Shown here: in pieces, positions 55,559 to 64,000 of the stretch | Layout: each line of letters opens with the position of its first letter | Numbering within the stretch: position 1 is the first letter of the stretch | Source of the DNA: Telopea speciosissima | Lineage: Eukaryota; Streptophyta; Magnoliopsida; Proteales; Proteaceae | DNA length: 64,000 bases | NCBI RefSeq assembly: GCF_018873765.1 | Contig: NC_057920.1 | Location: 7,019,307 to 7,083,306 of the forward strand | Direction: 5' to 3' | Notes under the pieces: model-generated | What the model was told of the DNA's origin: nothing | Seen by the model: only the letters and a program-made list of their open reading frames with translations | Databases searched by the model: none | Position numbers and translations under genes: made by a program

Positions 55559-56292
55559 TTAATATATGAGATTTGACAGAAGGAGTTGAGAAACTAAACT
55601 ATCTATTATATCCAACGGCTGATCATGGGAGTCTTCCCTACCTTTTACAACAATGGAAGGAATAATAAGAGGTTTATCATCAAGGGGATTGGTAGGCTTC
55701 ACATAAACTCCAATTGAGTAGAGATAGAATAAATCTGAAGTTCCATAAAATCCTCCACATCGCTTAGTTCCCATCTCAATGTAGAAGTGCTTGCCTTCCT
55801 CTTTCCCAAACGGTCCAAGCTTTCTTCGGTTGATTTCAAAAGTGAAAGAACTCAATTAATATATTAAAGCCAATGGGAAATTTGGGTAAAAATTTGTAAT
55901 AACCACTAAAACCAGTAAGAAACTCGGAGGGATAATCTATCTCAACCTGCAAATACAAATTAACCAAAACAACAAATTAAGAATCATTGATGAATCTATT
56001 ACATATATATATATGGAATTAGAATTGAAGAAGATCGAACAGGAAATTAAGATTTATATGTTTTGATGTGTTGACTCACCATTGTAAAAGTATGTCCGTT
56101 TCCGCCATGTTTATTGGATAGTTGCAATTTCCCATCCAGATTGATGTATGCAGTTTGTATGGAGCTTATACATGAACTGTCATCATAGGATATGAAGATC
56201 TGGGTTAGATTGCTTCGGTCTTTCTCATCCCACCGATTGCCACGTTCCTCCCCTCCGAGAGGATGACCCACCTTCACCATCACCTCATCCAT
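55559..56292 (-). pseudogene. Jacalin-related (mannose-binding-type) lectin, frameshifted
   Basis: Two exons make one jacalin-like domain. Exon 1 (56292-56080) encodes VKVGHPLGGEERGNRWDEK, ISSIQTAYINLDGKL and HGGNGHTFTM, and ends at a good ATG|GTGAGT donor. Exon 2 starts at 55946 after a TTTGCAG acceptor with VEIDYPSEFLTGFSGYY in phase. The expected final part (SSFTFEINRRKLGPFGKEEG, then GFYGTS and SIGVYVKP) is present but in another frame. The exon 2 frame hits TGA shortly after, and the second frame is closed upstream by TAA, so a shift lies at about 55858-55905. Proteins of this family bind carbohydrates through loops at the GG and G-Y/W-D sites. The Met at 56292 is a guess; an upstream exon is possible. 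Confidence 0.75.
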
Positions 56293-57106
56293 TACCCTTT
56301 CTTTTTTTTTTTTTGGGGTCGATAGAGAATTAATATTAGCAGTTGTGGCACTCTGATTTACATACCAAAAAAGAAGATCGAACAAGAGATAAAATAGTTT
56401 GGCTTTATAGATCCTCACCAACGAACGACATTGAAGAAGAAGAATCTTCTCTAATGACCTTTTCCTACTTTTCTTTTTTCTCTCTCCCTCTTTTTTATGA
56501 ATCCATAAAATGTTATTGAGTTCAAATAGAAATAAGATTATTACCCAAAAAAATAGGTAATTAAGATAGAAATATTTAAATCATGAATGGGACTTTGAAT
56601 TCATTGTTAACTCTCAAGCCCCTTCATGGTTTAAGGTACCTTTCTTTAGTCCAACTGGAAGTTTTGATGAAGAGAGAAAATTCTCTCTTCATCATGGATG
56701 GGGTTGTTTGTCACACGCATGGCTGAACAAAAGTTGTGTCGGTAAGCGGAGCCTTCAAATCGTCAAAATGGTAGCATTGTTAATTGGTCTGGTTCAATTA
56801 ATCGGTTGGACTCCAATTTAGTTTAAGATAAAAATCTTAATTGATTTAATCATTTAGTAAACGATTCCAACATCCTAAATAGAAACCAATTAATAAATAC
56901 TTTTAGTTAAACGTTTTTTTTTTTTTTTCCACTTTCGATTCAAACAGATATATTAATATATACGGTATAAATCTATTTTAAAACACATGTGAACGAATAT
57001 CGAATGTCATGACTAGTGGATTTGTCAATCAATTAGCATACCGGTTCTAATTGATTCAAAACATGGATTAAAATCCATTGTAATTCTTTTATCTTGTGGT
57101 GTCTTA
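56293..57106. other. Upstream of the lectin-like pseudogene; spacer
   Basis: An A/T run (about 56300-56318) lies next to the presumed start of the lectin. A CTCTCTTCATCATGG / TTTTGATGAAGAGAG hairpin lies at about 56669-56700. No other gene. AT-rich AAACGATT/AATCGGTT words near 56790-56920. Confidence 0.45.
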
Positions 57107-57262
57107 CAGTTTAGGCTTGAGAACTCGACATGTGGATGATGCAATATCCATCGATACTAATTTCGAAAAGGAAAAAATAAAAAAATAAAAAATTGGGTGA
57201 ATCAAGCTCGCATTATTGGATAAAGTATCTTTCATATGTCGAGCTCTCAGGCCTGAACTGCA
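57107..57262. mobile_element. Fold-back element, related to those after PADRE copies 2 and 3
   Basis: TTGAGAACTCGACATGTGGATG at the left and CATATGTCGAGCTCTCAGG at the right are inverted repeats, followed outward by CAGTTTAGGC / GCCTGAACTGCA. It has the same GAGCTCGACAT(G/A)TG core as the elements at 13336-13430 and 20663-20773, with a longer A-rich centre. Confidence 0.7.
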
Positions 57263-58690
57263 AGGCACTACGGAAGATTTTTTTTCTCCAAAACGTTATC
57301 CAATCATTTAATAAATAATTTTAATTTTTAAAACCTAAAATCAAAACCAAAATCATTAAATGATTATTGGGTTTAATTTAAATGATTCGAATTGATTTCG
57401 ATAAGCGATTTCGATTTACAATTGACACCCCTTACGTAGTAGTGTAATATATAAAAATGATAGTTGTTTATCAAGAAAAAAATAGTTTGGTACACATGAG
57501 GTCTTTGTTTTGGTACCTATTTACTACAATACCCTTGTCCAGCCGCCCGTACCTGATTCCTACAGTCCAACTCCAAATACTACTATCTACCGACAGCTAT
57601 GTTTTCAATTAAAATGTTTTCAGAATACATAAATAATCCTATTTCAGTAAATAATAAGAATAGATGAGGTGATCTTTTTTATTGTCTACTGAGGCAATGA
57701 TACCCTCAGCTACAGCAATTAAGATGGTCCAGGGTCTTGGTGACAGAACCAGTTAAACAGTAAACACCTACCAAACTAGGGAAGGGAAGGGGACCAGGCC
57801 ACCAGGCCGGACCAAGGTTATAGATAAGGAATCTAAGTTCTTGAGTTCAACTCTTACTTCCCCTTAGGATCTTTGGGAGAATAGTCTCGCTTCGATTATC
57901 CTGAGACCTTCAGTCTCCTCATATACTTGTGAATCTATAAAAACTAATAAGGTCTAAGATTTCATACACGACTGTGCAAGCATGCACGGTCATGTCCCCT
58001 CTCATACAGAGTTGGAAAAATCATAAACTCCGCACCCATATTTAATGTCTCGAAACTCTCACCCTCTCACTTGCACGGCTTATGCAGTCATGTATGAAAA
58101 CTATCCCCAACTAATAATTCAAGCTTTAAATTAAATATTTACATGGTATTAAAACAGGTTTTCTCCAATCCTACCGCATGGGGTGCGGGGTCTTACATCA
58201 GAGCTCCAATGTTCCATACCATGGTGATGATATCTGAATACCATTTTCACCATTTCAGTTCGTTTCTTTCTTCTTTGACTTGTTTTCTTCTTGGGATAAG
58301 AACCCTTTTCTTTGATCTTATAAGTTTCTGATGTTGGAATGGAGTAGTAGTGTTTAGCTATTCATGCTAATCATGCAATGTTGTCTTTTTCTCTTCTGTA
58401 CAATATAAGATAGAAATGGGACCCTTTTGTGTTTTTTGGGTTAGGGGAACTGCAGTATCTGCTCCTCCTACCCCTCCGTCATCATAATTGCTTAGTTCTC
58501 TCCACCTAATGCACTTATGCACTACATGTATTCTACACCCTGACCCCCCTCCCCAAATAACAAAAAACAAAAAGTCTACTACTTTAATACTAATCATCAT
58601 TAATAAGCTATAAAGATTTTCATTTTATATGATTTTCCAACCCCATTACACAGTTTTTTTTTTGGTAGAACCCCCATTACACAGATCAAC
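57263..58690. other. Spacer before the MIP1-family gene
   Basis: No gene supported. 57961-58098 is bounded by inverted repeats (TTCATACACGACTGTGCAAG and CTTATGCAGTCATGTATGAA), a probable MITE. The rest is unassigned. Confidence 0.5.
57961..58098. mobile_element. Probable MITE
   Basis: 20-bp ends TTCATACACGACTGTGCAAG and CTTATGCAGTCATGTATGAA pair with four mismatches. TGCACGGTCATG near the left and CTTGCACGGC near the right add to the mirror. Non-coding. Confidence 0.6.
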
Positions 58691-59359
58691 AGTCCAACAC
58701 TCAATTTTCTGTCCCTCCCTCCATTTCTATTTTATTTCAGACTCTCTGACTCTCTCTCTCCCTCTCTCTCCCTCTCTGCGGGTATTGTGTGTGTGTGAGA
58801 GAATCGATACCCAGGTCAGTTCAACTCTTTCTGGTGGGTCGTCCCTATTCCCTATATACAGGGATTTTATCGTTCCTGTGAACTGTGAAGAGGATCTAAA
58901 GACTATATTTTCTTTGTATGAAGTAGTTCAGACCCACTCCAACCATTGCTTGAGGGGTGGGTCATGAATTATTTTTTCTGAGGTCGGTTAGAATGTCGCT
59001 ACTTATTTAATTTGGCTACACCATCTCTTTCCTGTAACTGGAATTGCCGGCTTGCTCAGCTGTCGTTCCGATTTCTTCTTCTTCTTCTTCTTCTTCTTCC
59101 CCCTTCTTCTCACATTCCCAAAGCAATAGGTGCAAGTGATGAAGCATCATTTCTGAACATTCATGTTCAGTTTCTTCATAAATTCAACAGGGCTGATTAG
59201 AGACCTAAACACTTCACTAGTTCAGGTAAGGGTTCCATCCTATTCCCTTCGTCCTTTTAATTTGCCTTGTACCATTACCCAATTTTTTATCCTGCTAATT
59301 TGTTTCCACTTTGCTTCTCTCCTGTTTTCAGGATTTCATAGAATAATAAGGGGGCGACG
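58691..59359 (+). promoter_or_regulatory. Promoter and 5' leader of the MIP1-family gene
   Basis: A long CT-rich stretch (58735-58780), a CCTATATACAGGG word (about 58850) and a CTT repeat (about 59078-59098) mark a leader. A CAG|GTAAGG donor at 59225/59226 and a TTTTCAG acceptor at 59331 suggest an intron in the 5' UTR (59226-59331). A stop codon in frame with the chosen ATG lies at 59339-59341. The exact transcription start cannot be set from sequence. Confidence 0.5.
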
Positions 59360-62300
59360 ATGCTACATGCAAGTGGCTGCTCATCTTCTTCATCTTGTCC
59401 TTCTTCTTCCCCGCGTTTGTGCTTGTGGAGGTAAAGATTGTAGCATTGGACAGGATTCTCCCGCTAGCTATTATTTTCGTTATAGTTCAATTGAGATTTT
59501 TGGAACAGTGGTGGATTTTGTGGATTGGGATGAGATAAAGAGCTTATTTGTCTCAATGTTTTTTTTAATCAAATGGAAATTCAAGTTTTCAATTTCTGAA
59601 AGTTATAAGTACTTGGATACATTGAAAACTAATGTGTGAAGTTTCAAATGGAAATCAAATATAAATCAGGATAAATTTGCCAAGAGTTCAGTTTCTCAAG
59701 GCTTCTTTATTGGTTGAGAACTGTTCAGTTGAAATGCTTGAGGGCTTTCACATTGTATGATTTTCATTTTACTTTTCATTCTTTATCTCTGTTGCTTATG
59801 TTGTTGACATGGTTATATTTGCAGCCCTGCTAATAATGAATTGCATGATGATGGACTAAAAATGTCGCCTCCATTATCCTGCTACTCTAATTCTGTAAGC
59901 TTTCTAACTTTTTTTTTTTTTCTAAATTTTCTTATGCACAAAACTCAGATTGCCTCTAGCCTTATGTATCTATTGAACTCATTTTATTCATTGTTATCTG
60001 ATTAAACAAAATTACCAGTATCATTTTGAGAACATTTTTTGGGATGATGTGGCCCCATAAAATATGTTCCAATATGATGAATTCCTGAAAATTGAAGCCG
60101 CAAAAAAACAGTGAGTTGGGTTTTGATGTGTTACTTTGCAAACTGGCTTGTTGAAGCATGTATACTTGCAAGTGTTAAGAATTAACAACACAGCAGAACA
60201 GCAATTAACAAAAGAAAAAAAAAATATATCGCACACACAGAACACAGATTTATATGGTTCACCCAAGATGGGCTACGTCCACGGCCGAGTGATAACCAGA
60301 ACTTCCACTATTCTGACGAAGAAACTACAAAACCCTCACACAACACCTCCTTACGAGATAACACCCTATATATAGTGTCTTGCGCAGTACAGTATAGAGA
60401 AACTCTAATCCCCGAAAGTACAAAACTGCCTCCCAGTTAAACAACTCCCAAAAAAATTCGGCCTCATATTGGGGATGAATCAACAGTAGTTCCTGGATTA
60501 AACTGAGACCAGGCATCACCAATAACAGCAAGAAGTCATGGTCAATGCCATCCATGATGTCTAATTCAGAGGTGTTGAAATTTATTGGATGATAGCGATG
60601 TACAAGGTACAGTCACATTGTTCTTTGTGTAGACTAAGCCAGGTCAAGTTGGCAAGGAAGACATGAGAAGAAAACTACCTTTTTCACAATAAATCTTCCA
60701 AGTGATCCCTTAACTTCCATGTACAGGATCGATATAGCGTTCACAGGATGCATCAGTTTCTGGGTAACAGATTTTGGTAAATTGTTCAAAAACGCAATCC
60801 TTTTCCATGCTGAATTTTTCTAATAAATTATATATGATCTGTGTGATACATCAGGGTTTATTTTTATGGTTCTCTACTTGAGAATTAGATATTAGGATGG
60901 GCCCACCGCTACCCCAAGATACATGATTCCCTGTACTCTTAAGGTGTTGGTAGTACTCTTAAGGTGTTGGTATTTTCTTCACACCAAGTAATAAAGTAAC
61001 TTAACATCTATGTTTTGACATGCAGATTGCTAACCTGGACGTAACTTTGTCTGACCAGTCTTTCGTGCAATTGGTTCTGGAGAAGTCATTGCAGAATAAG
61101 TTCAATGCATCCATTCCTTCAAATGGAACTCCAATGCAGAAGGTTGGTTACTCATTTAAAACATCTTTCTTGTTTATGTTTAGGTTAAAGGATTCAGAAT
61201 CTACAAGGATGCATTTGTATATTGTAAATGACTCAATCTTTCTGAGTGATATATCCATATCAAAATCTTAATCTTAAGAAAATCCTTACTGGAACTGAAA
61301 ATATGCTTTTGAGTTTCAAGGCTGTTATTCTACACATGGTGGTGGCTAAAGAAGTGTAGCTTTCAGTTTCATATTGGTAGAAGTCATTTTGGAGCTAAAA
61401 TGTAGTCGAAGTACCAAAAGGTAGTTCCTTGCCATGTGGGAATAGAGTGACTAAAACATGATACCAGAAATCTGAAATAGTTTTATGTACGGAATTCCAA
61501 AAAGAACCTTAAATTAGTAAACCTCATTAACTGCTCGATAAAGAACTTTAAAAACTTAATATAGTTGGGGTACTATCCACTAAAATTTGTTGACCAGCTC
61601 TCTGTGTAAGAAAAGTGACTAACTCAGGGTTTACAGCGCCCTGTATTCAACCTTGCTTCCTATTATATCTCGCACAATTGTTTAAAAGCTAAGCTGCTTA
61701 ATCTTGCAAAATTTTATTAGGGACTCTATCGATGGAAAATTCTACCCAAGTACCCGTTCAAATTTAGAGGATTTTAGACTTTTAGCACCAAGGATAAACT
61801 AGCTTTTGGCATTTCATTTATTCTTGACTTTGATTACAATTATGGATCTATTCCAGTGTTTGATGTTGTAATCTATGCATTAGGCAAAGGAAAAGCTCTT
61901 GTTATGTAATTGGTGATTTCTGGATAGCTCATGCTTATTGACCTGTAATGAGCATGCTCATTAGTACTTAAGCCTGCATTTATTGTATTAAATTGTTCTT
62001 GAAGGCTTCCAAGTAAAACTTTGTTTTATCTTTGTTTTCGGGCTCTTCAGTTATTACTCTTCTTTGTTTTTTGGGCTTTTGAGTTTTTAACCATTAAGGT
62101 GTGGAACAGTCTGCTGCAGAACTGGTAAAGGAGATAGCAGCACTTGAAGTTGAAGTCATGGTTTTGGAGCATAATCTTCTCTCTCTTTATCGGAAATCTT
62201 TTGAATACCGTCTAGCCACCTTGCCTTCTGCTGTGATGGACCAAGGTCCCCGATCTCCTCTTCCATGTAAGACCGGATCACTGGTGAATGTAACAAATCA

Positions 62301-63450
62301 GTCTGGTTGCCACAAGGATACTGATATGCAGAGAGGTGCTCGTGCTTCAACTGAGAACGATCAAACTTCCCACTTACATGATTCAGATGATTCAGATCAA
62401 AGTTATCTTTCTCTTTCAAAATTAACATCTAAAAAGGTACGCATTCCTCACCACATACCATTTTAGTCAGGGGATCTGTTTTGAGGCTCAAGCTTCAGGT
62501 CCAACGAAAGAGGCTAACTTTGAAATTACGTTTTAAACTCTAGATTTAATCTAGTATAATTTTAAAGCTGCGTTAGTTGTTCTCTCTCTCTCTTGCTTTC
62601 TCCTTTTTTTTTTTTTTTGAAAAGGATGAAAAGTAGAATTTCCCACAGGCTATGATCTAAGATGCATACATACCCTATCATTTTCCTTGATAATTCATGA
62701 AGATTGGAGGGGAATCTGGGTTTGTGATCCTCGAATGTACAAAGTTACAGAGCTCGCTTAAGCTGTCAAAGACCCTATTTATCCTTCTGAGCATGTACAA
62801 ACTCTACACATTCAAGGGGATGAGCTCTATTACCTCCCTAATTGCTTCGTCTATAGAGCTGCATGATGAAAGCTAATTATATATTTGTGTTCATTAGATT
62901 AGCCAGTGTAGTACTATTTATCTAACTTAATTCCTTGCTTTGTCTTTTATTTCTTTATTTGTTTTGGCCATTTAGGTTCTCTATTTTATTTTATTAGATG
63001 CATTTATTCTAGGAAACCCCTCTCATCTGGAATGTTTTGTTTATGATAAAATTCACAGGATCCAAAGAAAGATATATCGAGCCATCGCACCCTTGCAAAT
63101 CTCCTTTGTGTTTCCCTTACGGATGATGTCCCTGAGACACCTGATAGACTTTCTGAAGACATTATCAAATGCATATCTTCTATTTTCTGCAAACTTGCCA
63201 ATCCAAAGCTACCTCATATAGGCTTATCAGCTTCTCCTTCCTCATCCTTGTCCTCCTCCAGTACCATGTCTCCTCAGGATTTCTGCGATATTTGGAGCGC
63301 TCGATGCAGTGAAGATGCTTCGTTGAATCCTTGTCAATTTGAAGAGCTGAAAGAGAAAAGTGACCCTTACAAGGAAATGATAGAAGTTTTGAGGATATGT
63401 GTAGATGATGATAACTTTAACTATGCTGCAACTATGCTGCAAAAATTCAG
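59360..63450 (+). CDS. MIP1 leucine-zipper / DUF547 family protein, 5' part (3' end beyond window)
   Basis: Five coding exons join in frame: 59360-59430, 59825-59894, 61026-61142, 62110-62436 and 63059-63450, all with GT/AG borders. This gives 325 codons plus two bases. The N terminus is Ser-rich (MLHASGCSSSSS). A helix with QLVLEKSLQNKF is followed by SAAELVKEIAALEVEVMVLE and HNLLSLYRKSFE, the MIP1-type leucine zipper. Later come DVPETPDRLSEDIIKCISSI and SPQDFCDIWSARC, then PYKEMIEVL and a final LQKF just before the DUF547 domain, which should follow in the next exon outside the window. Family members are plant coiled-coil proteins of mostly unknown role; the zipper was named after MIP1, which binds MADS-box proteins. 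The remaining 63451-64000 is intron. Confidence 0.85.
60173..60527. mobile_element. Solo LTR in an intron of the MIP1-family gene
   Basis: The 355-bp block starts TGTTAAGAATTAAC and ends ACCAATAACA, so TGTTA/TAACA form the usual LTR ends. GCAAG flanks both sides (60168-60172 and 60528-60532), a perfect 5-bp duplication. Inside, GATTTATATGGTTCACCC and GGGCTACGTCCACGG are phrases typical of angiosperm Copia-type LTRs, and CCCTATATATAG (about 60363) is a possible LTR TATA box. No internal retrotransposon genes remain. Confidence 0.88.
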
Positions 63451-64000
63451 GTTGTTCTGCATGCTGCTCAAATAGTTGAATCCATTGGCTTGATTTTATT
63501 ATTTGTGGATTTAGTGAATGTAAATTTGAGTTCGGGTTTCTTATCCCACCCTACTGATATGGAGAATCATGTGAGAACAAACAAAATCTAAACAAAGAAA
63601 GGGAGAAAAGAAGAAACTGCTCAGGTTCATCATCATAATATCATTCATCCATCAGTTTACGGACCATTTCCAACCACCTCAATCCACTTAATGATTTTCC
63701 TTTGCACATTTTGGCAACCTCCATCAAATTACATGACACTGGTGCCACCATTGGTTTTTGTTGTACATGTCTAAACCCAATTCTCCTTCATTTATTCATG
63801 TAGTGGAGCTACTTGTTCCCCTCAAATTTACTTAACCATGATTCTACTCCTTCCTAGTCTTCCCACTCATCCATCTCAACATCTTTGTTTTGGACTTCAT
63901 CCCTGGTATGGACATGCTTCTATTTTAGTTCTAAAACTTTCTGCACATGCTCAAGGAAAGAAGTCATTAATCCTTCCAAAAGCTTTTCCTCTGTACTAAT
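63451..64000 (+). other. Intron of the MIP1-family gene, running off the window
   Basis: It follows the CAG|GTTGTT donor. No exon with DUF547-type sequence could be found before the window end. The sequence shows no repeat of note. Confidence 0.6.

Noticed and set aside
59012-59200. Leader open frame with a run of Leu in the MIP1-family gene
   Set aside because: The Leu run comes from a CTT repeat in the 5' leader. The coding frame that joins all later exons starts at 59360.
1-64000. CRISPR arrays, bacterial operons, riboswitches
   Set aside because: The window is plant nuclear DNA. The regular repeats seen are microsatellites, a minisatellite and segmental duplications; no spacer-repeat pattern exists.

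Overview
The window is nuclear DNA of a flowering plant, most likely a eudicot or eudicot-like lineage (species not identified). The evidence is spliced genes, CT-rich leaders, angiosperm protein families (PADRE/DUF4228, MIZU-KUSSEI1, MIP1 leucine-zipper/DUF547, jacalin-related lectin), a plant mitochondrial acyl carrier protein, and many small inverted-repeat elements and LINE remnants in AT-rich spacer. It is gene-poor: about eight protein-coding loci plus transposon debris.

Region 1 (about 1.5-39 kb) is an array of five intact, intronless PADRE-domain (DUF4228) genes, all on the + strand: copy 1 at 4381, copy 2 at 12042, copy 3 at 19369, copy 4 at 27401 and copy 5 at 33496. The array grew by segmental tandem duplication. 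Unit A (about 7.05-17.06 kb) and unit B (about 17.12-23.83 kb) are near-identical and carry copies 2 and 3. Units C (about 24.56-32.03 kb) and D (about 32.10-39.0 kb) are a second, older pair carrying copies 4 and 5. Copy 1 has related flanks. Distal-block sequence at 1.5-1.9 kb hints that the array continues upstream. Because the units are copies, they show which insertions came later: a LINE with 15-bp target duplications only in unit A, an LTR-like 0.6-kb block only in unit A, a LINE only in unit D, and a 1.2-kb Mutator-like element holding a nested hAT-like element only in unit C. All five promoters keep a CGCG/CGTCA box about 250-400 bp before the ATG. Copies 2-5 keep a TTTAAAA TATA-like element; copy 1 has lost it. 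Copies 1, 4 and 5 start MGSCFS, a good N-myristoylation signal. Copies 2 and 3 start MGPCFS, which breaks it.

Just 3' of copy 1, at 5512-6818, is a 1.3-kb fold-back (Mutator/Pack-type) element with about 265-bp terminal inverted repeats. It holds a complete intronless mitochondrial acyl carrier protein gene on the - strand, itself bracketed by a 15-bp direct repeat. This suggests a retrocopy that landed inside a transposon.

Region 2 (39-58.6 kb) is spacer with one intact gene, a MIZ1/DUF617 family gene (46910-47626), and one damaged jacalin-like lectin gene on the - strand (55559-56292). It also holds LINE fragments and several fold-back elements, some with clear target duplications. Region 3 (58.7 kb to the end) is the 5' half of a spliced + strand gene of the MIP1 leucine-zipper/DUF547 family. 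Five coding exons can be joined in frame; the DUF547 part lies beyond the window. A 355-bp solo LTR with perfect 5-bp target duplications sits in one of its introns.

No rRNA, convincing tRNA or CRISPR array was seen. Comparisons were made by eye, so identity levels and unit boundaries are approximate.
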